The notes under the pieces are model-generated. The model made no database searches, was not told the DNA's origin, and worked only from the letters and a program-made list of their open reading frames with translations. Position numbers and translations under genes: made by a program. Positions 1 to 8,835 of a stretch of 64,000 nt of DNA are shown in pieces. The stretch is from Acidimicrobiaceae bacterium (GTDB taxonomy: Bacteria; Actinomycetota; Acidimicrobiia; Acidimicrobiales; RAAP-2). Where the stretch lies: assembly GCA_003142095.1 (NCBI GenBank), contig PLON01000016.1:78949-142948 (forward strand). Direction: 5' to 3'. How positions within the stretch are numbered: position 1 is the stretch's first letter; each line of letters opens with the position of its first letter.

Positions 1-1
1 A

Positions 2-709
2 AAACCTCCGCGCGAGGTCGACGAGGCCCGGGCTTCGGACGCACTCGGACCTCGCCTCCGCGAACGCCGCGAGGCAATGGGCGTCTCGCTCCGCCAGTTT
101 GCGCGAGACCTCAACGTCTCGGCGTCATTTATTTCGCAACTGGAGACGGGCAAAACTCAACCTTCAGTCGCCACGCTCTACGCCATCTGCACCGCGCTTA
201 ACTTGACCATCGACGATGTCTTCGACGAGTTCAACGAGGAGCCGGAACTCGACAACGACATGTCCGACGCTTTGCCCGCGGTTGATCGCGACGCGCGAGC
301 CCGTAACGCTTCCCCCACTGTCGCGGAACAAGTTGCGGAGAGAGCAACGCGCTCTCACCAGTCGCCCGTCGTCTCACCCACCCAACGTCGTCGCATCACG
401 CTCGACTCGGGTGTGACCTGGGAACGGCTCTCGTCATCCACCAACGCGAACTTCGACTTCGTCTTCGTGCGCTACGACGTAGGAGGAAGTTCGAACACCG
501 ATGGTCGACTCATCCGTCACCTGGGTACCGAATGCGGGTACGTCCTTCGCGGCGTTCTTGAGGTCACTCTCGGGTTCGAAAAGTTCATCATGAGGGCCGG
601 TGACACAATTTCGTACGACTCGAGTACGCCGCACCGGCTCGCAAACGTTGGTGATGAGCCGGTTGAAGCGATCTGGTTTGACGAAGGTGGACACAATCGC
701 CAGTCGTGA
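2..709 (+). CDS. XRE-family regulator with C-terminal cupin (5' end outside window)
   Basis: DNA-binding regulator. The frame is open to the left edge and already encodes LGPRLRERREAMGVS before the first internal ATG (77), which is how helix 1 of an HTH_3 domain usually begins, so the start lies outside the window. The helix-turn-helix covers about the first 60 residues from the ATG (SASFISQLETGK is the recognition part). A polar linker follows, then a cupin_2 barrel in the last 90 residues with the STPHR segment typical of its second metal-box. Such proteins sense a small ligand through the cupin. The ligand is not evident. It is a paralogue of the next gene. Confidence 0.88.
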   Translation, partial: KPPREVDEARASDALGPRLRERREAMGVSLRQFARDLNVSASFISQLETGKTQPSVATLYAICTALNLTIDDVFDEFNEEPELDNDMSDALPAVDRDARARNASPTVAEQVAERATRSHQSPVVSPTQRRRITLDSGVTWERLSSSTNANFDFVFVRYDVGGSSNTDGRLIRHLGTECGYVLRGVLEVTLGFEKFIMRAGDTISYDSSTPHRLANVGDEPVEAIWFDEGGHNRQS

Positions 710-762
710 CTCAGGAGACTGACGCACGCGGACTGTTAAGATTCATTGCACATCAAACGTGA

Positions 763-1440
763 ATGGATGACCAGGTGGCGAATCTGAGTTCCCTTGCTGA
801 AAGCCGAGACGAATCGTTACCGCCCAGCCTGGGAGCCAAAATTAGACTCGCTCGGGCCGCTCGTGGATATGGTGTACGCGAATTGGCTCGTCGCCTCGAA
901 TGTTCACCGAGTTTGATTTCTCAGATCGAGCGTGACAAGGCCAATCCTTCAGTGAACACGCTCTATTTGATCGCCAATGAGCTCGGCATCACCATCGATT
1001 CCATGTTCGGCACGAACGAAGAGGACGCGACCGCCGACAACAACGTCGTAACTCCGCCGCAACGAACATCGATTAGCCCAGCCGCGGAGCCGTCCGCAGT
1101 TCAACACAGAAGTTCTCGAATGGCCATCAACCTCGACCACGGCGTTCGCTGGGAACTCTTGACCCCTAGCCCCGAGCACAACAATGAATTCATGGAGGTC
1201 ACCTATCCCACGGGTTCAAGTTCGTCCGGAAGCGACGAGTTCGTGCGACACAGTGGCCGCGAATACGCCGTCATCCTCGAAGGAACCTTGCGCGCGCGCA
1301 TCGGCGTCGAAGAGTTCGCGCTGGAAACCGGCGACTCGTTGAGCTTCGATCCGACGACGCCTCATCGTTTTTGGAATGACGATACCGAAACAGTGCGCGC
1401 CATTTGGTTCGTCCAGGATCGCTGGACACCCGGCGAGTAA
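763..1440 (+). CDS. XRE-family regulator with C-terminal cupin (second copy)
   Basis: 225 aa. The HTH_3 domain lies at about 25-85 (ECSPSLISQIERDKANPS), and a cupin_2 domain at about 140-220 contains the TTPHRFWND segment. Layout and length match the upstream gene, so the pair is a tandem duplication whose members have diverged strongly in sequence. The ATG at 763 has no clear ribosome-binding site; a TAAGAT -10-like box lies at 737-742. Target genes are unknown. The nearest candidates are the minus-strand 3-hydroxybutyrate dehydrogenase and liv cluster or genes left of the window. Confidence 0.87.
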   Translation: MDDQVANLSSLAESRDESLPPSLGAKIRLARAARGYGVRELARRLECSPSLISQIERDKANPSVNTLYLIANELGITIDSMFGTNEEDATADNNVVTPPQRTSISPAAEPSAVQHRSSRMAINLDHGVRWELLTPSPEHNNEFMEVTYPTGSSSSGSDEFVRHSGREYAVILEGTLRARIGVEEFALETGDSLSFDPTTPHRFWNDDTETVRAIWFVQDRWTPGE

Positions 1441-1515
1441 TCGAGCGCGACCCGTTCTTCGTAAGATGAGAACGAAATTCGGCGAACTGCCACCTCACGA
1501 TGAGGAGCATCGATC

Positions 1516-1659
1516 ATGAACGTCTCGCAAAATCCGACTTCCGTGGCCGGGCCGCCCGTGGCCCAACCGGTACTCACTCCCCAAGCCGTCAGCGCCATCA
1601 TCCTGGTCTTTACTATCGATCCAGACGGAGAGCGCGTGGTTCAGAGATCGCGTATATAG
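1516..1659 (+). CDS. possible 47-aa protein, function unknown
   Basis: Short ATG-TAG frame 75 nt after the second XRE-cupin gene. A good ribosome-binding site (GAGGAG, 1502-1507) stands 8 nt before the ATG, and the third codon positions are clearly GC-biased, as in the real genes around it. The product is proline/valine-rich with a hydrophobic patch (AVSAIILVF) in the middle and a charged C-terminus. It ends just before the convergent bdhA stop. No family is recognised. It could be a real small protein or chance. Confidence 0.4.
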   Translation: MNVSQNPTSVAGPPVAQPVLTPQAVSAIILVFTIDPDGERVVQRSRI

Positions 1660-1675
1660 GTGTCTTCGCGAACCG

Positions 1676-2461
1676 CTATTGCGCGGTCCAGCCCCCGTCG
1701 ATGGAGAGCGCAGCACCCGAAATAGTCTCGGCCTCATCGCTACAAAGAAAGAATGCCATTGCCCCAATGGCTTCGGGAGATGTGAACTTTGCCATGGGTT
1801 GCTTTTCCGCTAATAGTTTGTCTTTTTCGACAGACAGTTCCGTCCCTGATTGCTCGGCCCGGTCTTGTAATTGGCGTTCGACCAGCGGAGTGAGAACCCA
1901 GCCCGGGCAGATTGCGTTCACGGTAACTCCCGCGTTGGCCAGTTCGAGAGCGGCCACCTTCGTCGCGCCAACGACGCCGTGTTTGGCCGCAACGTAGGCG
2001 ATCTTGTTCGTACTCGCCACGAGGCCGTGCGCTGAGGCGATGTTAATAATTCTGCCCCATCCCTTCGCTTTCATGGCGGGAATGGCGGCTTTCATCGCGT
2101 AAAAGACCGAGGAGAGATTGATGCCAATGATGTCTTCCCATTTCTCATCAGGAAATTCCTCGATAGGAGCGACGAATTGGATGCCGGCGTTGTTGACCAG
2201 AATGTCGAGGCTACCGAGAACGTTTTGTGTTTTCTCGACGAGACGGGCTACCTCGTTGGGACGAGCGACATTTGCGCCGTCGTACGCGACGGCAACTTCC
2301 ATCTCCTCGGCGAGATGGGCGCGCAACCGCTCAATGTCACTGGCGTCACCGAAGCCGTTGAGCATGACTGAGGCACCGGCGCCGGCGAGAGCGCGGGCAA
2401 TGCCTAGTCCGATGCCGCTCGTCGACCCTGTCACCAGAGCTGATTTTCCTTCCAACGTCAT
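1676..2461 (-). CDS. bdhA: D-3-hydroxybutyrate dehydrogenase (SDR family)
   Basis: 261 aa, the usual length. It oxidises D-3-hydroxybutyrate to acetoacetate with NAD+ in the cytosol. Classical SDR features: TGSTSGIG nucleotide-binding loop (11-18), NNAG (90-93), catalytic Ser143, Tyr156 and Lys160 (YVAAK), and the DGGWTAQ C-terminus typical of this enzyme. A strong AAGGAGG stands before the ATG. It lies 68 nt behind livM on the same strand and may be the last gene of the liv transcript. An acetoacetyl-CoA synthetase gene that could use its product is found as a wreck at 11123-11512. Another SDR specificity cannot be excluded. Confidence 0.88.
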   Translation of the reverse strand: MTLEGKSALVTGSTSGIGLGIARALAGAGASVMLNGFGDASDIERLRAHLAEEMEVAVAYDGANVARPNEVARLVEKTQNVLGSLDILVNNAGIQFVAPIEEFPDEKWEDIIGINLSSVFYAMKAAIPAMKAKGWGRIINIASAHGLVASTNKIAYVAAKHGVVGATKVAALELANAGVTVNAICPGWVLTPLVERQLQDRAEQSGTELSVEKDKLLAEKQPMAKFTSPEAIGAMAFFLCSDEAETISGAALSIDGGWTAQ

Positions 2462-2529
2462 GGGCCACCTCCTTATCGCGCCCCAGTGGACGACGACTCT
2501 TTCTCAATCTGTGTCAAGCTCTCGGGCAA

Positions 2530-3618
2530 TCAGACCTTTCTTATGAGTGACGAAAGGGCGGGGGCACCGAGAGCTCGTCGAGACCGATGGCGTACGACCA
2601 AGCTCGCGATGCCCCCCGGGGCGAACAGGACAAAGAGAACGAAGATCGCGCCGAGCAGGAACTGTGGCTCGGAAAGCGGCACCCGCAGCACCGCCGGCAG
2701 TCGAGTGAACGAGGGCTCCGCGCCCACTTTGTCCAGGTACTGCTGCAGGTAGACGTACACCATGGCGCCGACGACGGCGCCCCAGCGAGTACCGGCGCCA
2801 CCGAGGACGACCATGATGAGGATCGAGAGGGTCACCGTCGTCGACGCCACGACACTCGGCACCGCCGTCCCAATCACCAGGATGTAGACGACGCCTCCCC
2901 CGGTGGCAATGAGTGACGAGACGACGAACGAGACCAGCTTGAATCGAAATGGCCGTACTCCAAGCACGTCGAGGCGGCGCTCGTTCTCGCGAATCGCGAC
3001 GAAGACGCGTCCCGTCACCGATTCGGTGACGAGCCAGACAACCGCGTAGGCAATAACGAGGAACGCCAGTGCAATCCAATAGAGGTTTCGCGTATTGGAC
3101 ACCGCCCCCGAGAGAAACGACGGCAGTCGAGTGTAGGAAAGCGAGAGTCCCGTGTCGCCGGCCGTCAAGTTGTGCGGGTTGCTCTCCACTAAGAAATAAA
3201 AGGCCTGAGCGAAGGCGAGGGTGACCATCGCAAAAGCAATACCGTGTACGCGAAGAGCAACAGCCCCGAGGACAACGGCGAGCGCGAGTGAAACGCCCAA
3301 CGTCAACAGCAGGGCCGGCAACAGCGCCCACTCCCAGCGAGTCAGGGCGATATCGAAGACGTAGGTTCCGGTCGCGAAAAAGAGGACGGGGCCCAGAGAC
3401 ATGAGGCCGGTGTAGCCAAACATCATGTCGTAGCCAACGGCAACGCCCGCGAACATGAAGCAGAGCGCTAGCACTTCGAGCGTTCCCGTCGAGTTCACTA
3501 TGTCAAGCGTGCCCGGAAGGACCCAGGGCACGTGAAGTCCAATGAATGGCACCACGATGAAGAGCGCGAGGAACGCGCCTCCCACGAGAAGGCCAATGCG
3601 GCGGGAAGGCCACCTCAT
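2530..3618 (-). CDS. livM: branched-chain amino acid-type ABC transporter permease LivM
   Basis: 362 aa integral membrane permease of the HAAT family. The start is set at the ATG whose bases form an ATGA overlap with the livH stop (3615-3618). The upstream in-frame stretch is only livH shadow. The GYDMMFGYTGLMSLG segment and the later GGAGTRWG loop are the conserved LivM signatures. It pairs with LivH to form the channel for amino acids, amides or short carboxylates delivered by the binding protein at 5997-7214. The substrate cannot be told from sequence alone. Confidence 0.92.
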   Translation of the reverse strand: MRWPSRRIGLLVGGAFLALFIVVPFIGLHVPWVLPGTLDIVNSTGTLEVLALCFMFAGVAVGYDMMFGYTGLMSLGPVLFFATGTYVFDIALTRWEWALLPALLLTLGVSLALAVVLGAVALRVHGIAFAMVTLAFAQAFYFLVESNPHNLTAGDTGLSLSYTRLPSFLSGAVSNTRNLYWIALAFLVIAYAVVWLVTESVTGRVFVAIRENERRLDVLGVRPFRFKLVSFVVSSLIATGGGVVYILVIGTAVPSVVASTTVTLSILIMVVLGGAGTRWGAVVGAMVYVYLQQYLDKVGAEPSFTRLPAVLRVPLSEPQFLLGAIFVLFVLFAPGGIASLVVRHRSRRALGAPALSSLIRKV

Positions 3619-4520
3619 GCGACTCTCCCGAAGAGGCCGCGGGGGCGCAACTCTAAGACCACGGCCAGCAACAAAACGGTTGAGAGATCTCCGATCTGGG
3701 CCCAACCGCTGTGACCACCGATGTAGAAGGAGGTGTATTCCTGTAAGAGGGCCACAACGAGCGCCGCGACGGCCGATCCACGGATCGAACCCAGTCCCCC
3801 GATGACGACCACGATGAAGGCGAAGATCAAGAGGCTGTCCCCTTGGCTAGGCGAGACGAGATCACCGGTGAAGACGATGGTGTACAGGATGCCCGCGAGT
3901 CCCGCCATGGCCCCGCCAATCACGAAGACGAGAGTGAAAGCTCGCCCGACGTCAATCCCGAGGGCGCGCACCATTTCTCGATTTTCTACGCCGGCGCGAA
4001 TGATGATGCCGTACCTCGTTCGCGAGAGGAACCATTCCAAGCCCAGCAACACCACGGCGCCGCCACCGATCGCGAGAAAGTTTGCGTTGGGTATAAAGAC
4101 TCCTCCGATGTGCGTGGGCTCGATGAGCCAGAGCGGCACCGGTATCTGTAGAGCAGTACTTCCAAAGCCCCCCATCAGAAGACCCACTACCGCGAGGTCG
4201 AGTCCGATCGTGATGAGGATCTGGCTTATTGGTTTTCCGTACAGGGGTCGAATGAGAACCAACTCAGTAATGCCGGCGGCCAGACCGCCGCCGAGGGTCG
4301 CGCCGATAATCGCCAAAACAATCAGTGTCGGCGCGCCGAGCGACGACGGTAGTCGCGTCGCGACTTCGTACCCGGCGTAGGCTCCCAGTGTCATAAAGAG
4401 GCCGTGGGCGAAGTTTAGAACGTCCATGAGTCCATAAATCAATGAGAGTCCCGACGCCGCGAGGAAGTAGATGGCCCCGAGAGCGACGCCGCTAAAAGTG
4501 AGGACAAGAAAAATGTTCAC
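3615..4520 (-). CDS. livH: branched-chain amino acid-type ABC transporter permease LivH
   Basis: 301 aa membrane protein, usual LivH length. The N-terminal GLSLIYGLMDVLNFAHG segment and the GGLGSIRGSAVAALVVALL loop are the family's EAA-like signatures. GTG start at 4520, overlapping the livF stop as GTGA, so translation is coupled. The gene sits between livF and livM in the standard order. Confidence 0.93.
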   Translation of the reverse strand: MNIFLVLTFSGVALGAIYFLAASGLSLIYGLMDVLNFAHGLFMTLGAYAGYEVATRLPSSLGAPTLIVLAIIGATLGGGLAAGITELVLIRPLYGKPISQILITIGLDLAVVGLLMGGFGSTALQIPVPLWLIEPTHIGGVFIPNANFLAIGGGAVVLLGLEWFLSRTRYGIIIRAGVENREMVRALGIDVGRAFTLVFVIGGAMAGLAGILYTIVFTGDLVSPSQGDSLLIFAFIVVVIGGLGSIRGSAVAALVVALLQEYTSFYIGGHSGWAQIGDLSTVLLLAVVLELRPRGLFGRVA

Positions 4521-5215
4521 GCGGCCCCGGTGACGCCAAGAAGTTGTCGCACGAGAGTCGGGTCGTCAAGGTCGCGGGCTTCGCCGCGGTGCACGACTTC
4601 GCCGTGGTCAAGCACGACAATGCGTTGCGCGAGACGCTTGACGACGCTCAAGTTCTGCTCAACGAGCAGCACCGTCGAATGTTCTGCTGCGCGTTCGAGA
4701 ACTCCGGCAAACTCGCCAACGATTTTCGGGGCGAGTCCCTTGGAGGGCTCATCCACGAGCAGAAGTGGTCGATTATTCAAGAGAGCCCGCGCGATCGAAA
4801 GCATCTGCTGTTGGCCGCCCGAGAGAGTGCCGGCTCGCTGGCGACCGCGCTTTTTCAACTCGGGAAAGAGCGAGAAGACTTCGTCGTACTGGACCTCCGC
4901 ACCACTCTCGGCGAGACGGAGGTTCTCCTCTACGGTCAACCCGGAAAAGACGTCACGGTCTTCGGGCACGTAGCCAATCCCGAGTCGCACGATTCGGTGC
5001 GTCGGCCAACTCGAAACCTCGTGATCGAATACCTTGATTTGGCCGCTGCTCGCCACGAGACCCAGAATCGCTCGTAATGTCGTCGTCTTTCCGACGCCGT
5101 TGCGTCCGAGAATCGCCGTGACTCCTCCCGAGGGCACGATGAGGCTCACGCCCTGAAGGATGTGCGAGCCAGCGATGGTGACGTGCAAATCATTTATCTC
5201 GATGGCGTTCGTCAC
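4517..5215 (-). CDS. livF: branched-chain amino acid-type ABC transporter ATPase LivF
   Basis: 232 aa. The GTG at 5215 is chosen because it forms a GTGA overlap with the livG stop and gives the normal family length; the frame upstream of it is livG shadow. Walker A GRNGVGKTT, signature LSGGQQQM and Walker B LLLVDEP are all present. It is the second ATPase subunit, working with LivG on the cytosolic face of the permease. Confidence 0.93.
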   Translation of the reverse strand: MTNAIEINDLHVTIAGSHILQGVSLIVPSGGVTAILGRNGVGKTTTLRAILGLVASSGQIKVFDHEVSSWPTHRIVRLGIGYVPEDRDVFSGLTVEENLRLAESGAEVQYDEVFSLFPELKKRGRQRAGTLSGGQQQMLSIARALLNNRPLLLVDEPSKGLAPKIVGEFAGVLERAAEHSTVLLVEQNLSVVKRLAQRIVVLDHGEVVHRGEARDLDDPTLVRQLLGVTGAA

Positions 5216-5982
5216 AACGGTTCTCCGAGGTACGCCGCTTGAACTGTCTCGTTGGCCATGACTTCGTCGGGTGCGCCGCATGCGAGGAGGCGTCCATAAT
5301 CAAGGACCGCGACATTCTCTGCGAGCCCTACGACCACCGCCATGTGGTGTTCGACCATCAACACGGTGCGCCCTTCAGAATGAAGTCGTCCAATCAACGC
5401 CGTTAACAGCGGCACGTCTTCGCTATTCACACCGGCCATGGGCTCGTCGAGCAAGAGAATTTTCGCCTCTGCGGCCAGTAGAATTGCCAGTTCAAGCTTG
5501 CGTTTATCGCCGTGACTGAGTGCCCCGGTGATCTGGCGAGCGACGCTCGTAAGACCCACCTCGTCGAGGGCCGATTCGGCAGCGGTTGTCGCCTCATCAC
5601 TCGCGCGAGGACGTCGCCACAACTTCATGTTTCCTCCGAGGCGAGCTTGCGCGGAGAGGCGTGCATTCTCGAGCACACTCAGCGAATTAAACAAACTCGA
5701 TGTTTGGAACGTGCGGCCAACGCCCAGTCGAGCGCGACCTGACGAACTCACACTCGCCAAATCGCGACCGAAAAGTTCCACGGTCCCCGATGTTGGCTTG
5801 AGCAGTCCGCTCATGAGATTGAGAAAGGTAGTCTTGCCGGCCCCGTTCGGCCCGATGATGCCAAGGAAACTTCCCTCTTCAATCTCGAGGTTAATTTCGG
5901 AGAGGATGTCCGCTCCCCCGACCCGGAATCCCAGGTCCCTCACGTAAAGCGCGAGGGACCTGGGATCGGGACTATCTCTCAT
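5212..5982 (-). CDS. livG: branched-chain amino acid-type ABC transporter ATPase LivG
   Basis: 256 aa. Walker A GPNGAGKTT, a variant signature LSHGDKRKLE (typical of LivG) and Walker B ILLLDEP. The ATG at 5982 follows the binding-protein stop by 14 nt and no Shine-Dalgarno is seen in that gap, so translation may depend on coupling. First ATPase of the cluster. Confidence 0.92.
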   Translation of the reverse strand: MRDSPDPRSLALYVRDLGFRVGGADILSEINLEIEEGSFLGIIGPNGAGKTTFLNLMSGLLKPTSGTVELFGRDLASVSSSGRARLGVGRTFQTSSLFNSLSVLENARLSAQARLGGNMKLWRRPRASDEATTAAESALDEVGLTSVARQITGALSHGDKRKLELAILLAAEAKILLLDEPMAGVNSEDVPLLTALIGRLHSEGRTVLMVEHHMAVVVGLAENVAVLDYGRLLACGAPDEVMANETVQAAYLGEPL

Positions 5983-5996
5983 TGGGGAGACTTTAA

Positions 5997-7214
5997 CTAG
6001 TTATTGAAATGTGCTGAGACCGGAGGAGCCGTTTCGGAGGAACTCAAAGTACGCAACACCACGGGCTTGTAGCCACCGTTGATCGTCTGGACCAAGTCCA
6101 CTTGGTACATCGGCTGAAGCATCGCGTGGTCAGACGCACGAATGGTCTGCTCACCTTTCGGTGCGAGAAAGCTCCATCCCGCAAGTCCCTTGATCATGGC
6201 GTTCACGTTCGTACCGCCGCCGGTTTGAACGGCGCGCACCAACATCTGCGCCCAGACGAATCCGTCCGGCGTGAAGAGGTCTGGCTGTTGGTGATACTTC
6301 TGGCTCATCGCTTTGATGAGGTACTCGTTGGGCTTATTCGAGGAACCGTTTGACACGTAAAGCGACAGATAGTTGAACGACGTGCCGACGGTGCCGTAGA
6401 ACGGATACGTCGCGACGTTCGCGAGTCCCGTCACGACATGCGCGGTAGCGAGGGCGCCCTCCTGCTGGAGCGCCTGCATCAGCGGAGCCCCGGTTGTGCC
6501 GGCCCACGCGAGGAAAATGATGTCCGGCTTGTCCTGTTGCACTTGCAACGCGGTCGCGGTGAAGTCCGTTGTCGTAAGCGGAACCAGCAGGCTGTCCACG
6601 GTGTCGCCGAGACTCTTGAAGGCGTTCGTTGCGTCGGTCACGTACGACTGGCCGAAGGCGAAGTCCTGGCCGAGCACGAGAATGGTCTTACCGGTGCCGA
6701 GCGCCTGCACGTAGGACTTGGCGGTCTGCACGTCCTGGTAGGTCTGGCGACCGGAGCGGAAGGTGTATCGGTTGACTCCCGTGACGGCGTCGTCCGCAGC
6801 CGCGCCCGAAATGTACAGCACCTTGTTCTGCGGAGCGAGAGGTGCGAGTTCGTCGGCAATACTTGAGTCACCGGTACCACCGATGATCTTGTATCCGGCA
6901 CCCACGTAGGCCTTGAAGTCAGAAACGGCCGTCGTCGGATTGTCGGCGTCGTCGTCCCAGGTGATGTCGAGCTTCTGGCCGTTCACTTTGTCGGTTCCGT
7001 TGGTCGCGTACTTGAGACCAATGTTGAAGCCTTGACGCCACTCCGTCTCGTACGCGGAGTAGATGCCCGTCTGCTCAAGAATCATGCCGACCTTGACTGC
7101 GGGCTTTGCCGTAGTCGCCGCCGCACCCGACAGCTGCGACCCACCAACGCTCAAGCCGAGAGCCACCATGGCCATTGACATCGAGATAGCCGTCAACCGA
7201 AAGTTTCTTTTCAT
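5997..7214 (-). CDS. branched-chain amino acid-type ABC transporter substrate-binding protein
   Basis: 405 aa, periplasmic-binding-protein type 1 (Peripla_BP_6). A Sec signal peptide of about 30 residues ends near SGAAA. No lipobox Cys is visible, so membrane anchoring is not explained. KVGMILEQTGIYSAYETEWRQG at the mature N-terminus is typical of LivJ/UrtA/AmiC relatives. It is the first gene of the liv cluster, driven by the promoter at 7258-7286, with a G-rich Shine-Dalgarno directly before the ATG. The ligand could be an amino acid, an amide or an aromatic acid. Confidence 0.9.
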   Translation of the reverse strand: MKRNFRLTAISMSMAMVALGLSVGGSQLSGAAATTAKPAVKVGMILEQTGIYSAYETEWRQGFNIGLKYATNGTDKVNGQKLDITWDDDADNPTTAVSDFKAYVGAGYKIIGGTGDSSIADELAPLAPQNKVLYISGAAADDAVTGVNRYTFRSGRQTYQDVQTAKSYVQALGTGKTILVLGQDFAFGQSYVTDATNAFKSLGDTVDSLLVPLTTTDFTATALQVQQDKPDIIFLAWAGTTGAPLMQALQQEGALATAHVVTGLANVATYPFYGTVGTSFNYLSLYVSNGSSNKPNEYLIKAMSQKYHQQPDLFTPDGFVWAQMLVRAVQTGGGTNVNAMIKGLAGWSFLAPKGEQTIRASDHAMLQPMYQVDLVQTINGGYKPVVLRTLSSSETAPPVSAHFNN

Positions 7215-7257
7215 GTCCCCCCTTGGAACGCGCTGCCCCCTTGACCGCGTGAGCGAA

Positions 7258-7286
7258 AGTTAAGCAGGGCCGCGCAGGAATGTCAA
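7258..7286 (-). promoter_or_regulatory. sigma70-type promoter of the liv cluster
   Basis: On the minus strand TTGACA (7286-7281), 17-nt spacer, TTAACT (7263-7258). The -35 is perfect and the -10 is weak. It would give a leader of about 35-40 nt before the binding-protein ATG at 7214. Confidence 0.6.
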
Positions 7287-7395
7287 GTGAATCACCTCTC
7301 ATATTTTGTCCCCTGGCGACCAAAACAGGCCAGTAGGGGGTCTCTCAAAACCGAGGTCGTAACTTTAAAATCTCCAAAAGGGCCGCTCGCAGCGT

Positions 7396-8517
7396 TTAGC
7401 GAAGAGCTGATTCGACTGCCGCACGCGCAATATTGGCGCCTCGGGTACTGCCCGGGACGAACTGCATTTTGTTGGGCGTGTACGCAATCGTGATCCCGAG
7501 GTCTTGGTCCATTAGCACGAGAGATCCGAGACCAGCCCAGAAACAGCCGTGCGGACCGAGCGGCGTCACGCTGCTCGCCAGGCCGTAGCCCATCCCAAAG
7601 TTCGCCTCGATGCCGAGTACCAAATCGACATCGTGCGCTTGAGTCTCGAAGATTCGTGCGCCGGTCTTCTCAGAAAAAAATCTCGTGCCGTTGAACTCGC
7701 CGTTATTCGCGACGATGGACTGGATCAATGCGACCGAGCGTGCGTTGCCGTGTCCGTTCGAGGCGGGGATCTCCGCCTCGCGCCACCACCGGTACCGCGG
7801 CCACGTGAAGTCGATTGGTGGCGACATCCACGAGCGGTACGCGATCGACTGCGGATTCAATCCGTCTAGAACGTTCCCGTCTCCCGGAATCACAAAGCTG
7901 ACTCGCGACTCCTCTGACTCGGGCAGGCCGACGTGAAAGTCGGCACCGAGCACGTCGGACACTTCAGACTTCAAGAACTGCGCGAACGACGTGCCCGTGA
8001 TGCGGCGTACGAGTTCGCCAATGAGATATCCCTGCGTTACAAGGTGATATCCCGACTGCGTTCGCGACTCCCACCACGGGGCTTGCGCGGCGAGTGCGTC
8101 AGCGCAGAGGTTCCAGTCAGCCAGGTCTTCGGGCTTCAGTACCGCTTCGAAGCCGGAAAGTCCCGACGTGTGTCCCATGACGTGGCGGACCTCGATCGAG
8201 TCCTTGCCCCGTTGCGCAAATTCGGGCCAATATTTGGCAACCGGCGCATCGAAATCGAGTTCGCCGCGATCGCTGAGCATCAGCGCCACGAGGAATGTCA
8301 TCGTTTTCGTCACGGACCAGACATTCAAAATCGTGTCTCGCTCCCAAGGCTTTTTCATCTCTTCGTCGGTGTACCCGCCCCAAATGTCGGCGACGAGTTC
8401 ACCCCGCAGCATGACGGCGATTGACGCGCCCACGTCTTCACCACTGATGAGCTGTTGTTCTAGGACGTCACGCAGCGATGAAAAATTATCGGTGGTGTAA
8501 CCCTGAACGATTGACAT
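7396..8517 (-). CDS. serine hydrolase of the beta-lactamase/EstB family
   Basis: 373 aa from the ATG at 8517, chosen because GGAGA stands 4 nt upstream; an in-frame ATG at 8538 has a badly spaced site. Contains the SxxK nucleophile motif (SVTK, about residue 70) and the AVLKPEDLADW-type insert of class C-like esterases. No signal peptide, so likely cytosolic: an esterase or amidase rather than a resistance lactamase. It lies divergent to a TetR/acyl-CoA ligase pair, but no functional link is shown. Confidence 0.85.
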   Translation of the reverse strand: MSIVQGYTTDNFSSLRDVLEQQLISGEDVGASIAVMLRGELVADIWGGYTDEEMKKPWERDTILNVWSVTKTMTFLVALMLSDRGELDFDAPVAKYWPEFAQRGKDSIEVRHVMGHTSGLSGFEAVLKPEDLADWNLCADALAAQAPWWESRTQSGYHLVTQGYLIGELVRRITGTSFAQFLKSEVSDVLGADFHVGLPESEESRVSFVIPGDGNVLDGLNPQSIAYRSWMSPPIDFTWPRYRWWREAEIPASNGHGNARSVALIQSIVANNGEFNGTRFFSEKTGARIFETQAHDVDLVLGIEANFGMGYGLASSVTPLGPHGCFWAGLGSLVLMDQDLGITIAYTPNKMQFVPGSTRGANIARAAVESALR

Positions 8518-8829
8518 CGCGTCTCCAAATTTCTTCATCACTCCTCGGTGAAGTGTTCCCGACAATAGCGACTCAAATCTCTCGTGCTCGAACTTTTTTA
8601 CCGCGACGCGGCACTCAACGGCCAGTTCAAATCTTGATCACTGCATCAACGAGGCGTCACTTCGTCTCCTCGAAGACCATTGCTAAAGAGGGATAGGCGT
8701 CGAGTTTTTGTGGTGGCCGACGCCGTGCGTAAGGCCACGCAACCGTTCCCACGTTGGGCAGAAATATTCTTTCCGCTCGCTCGAAGAGAGTCGATAGAGT
8801 ACGCGATGTGCCCGTAGCGACTCTCAGAG
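8518..8829. other. intergenic region between divergent serine hydrolase and TetR genes
   Basis: About 310 nt. It must hold the promoters of both flanking genes, but no clear -35/-10 pair was found. A minus-strand frame of about 60 codons ending near 8660 (tail LDAYPSLAMVFEETK) matches nothing I recognise and lacks a start outside the TetR gene, so it is not called. Confidence 0.4.
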
Positions 8830-8835
8830 GTGTCC

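Noticed and set aside
5997..7214. Lipoprotein reading of the liv binding protein
   Set aside because: No Cys occurs near the signal-peptide end, so a lipobox cannot be supported.
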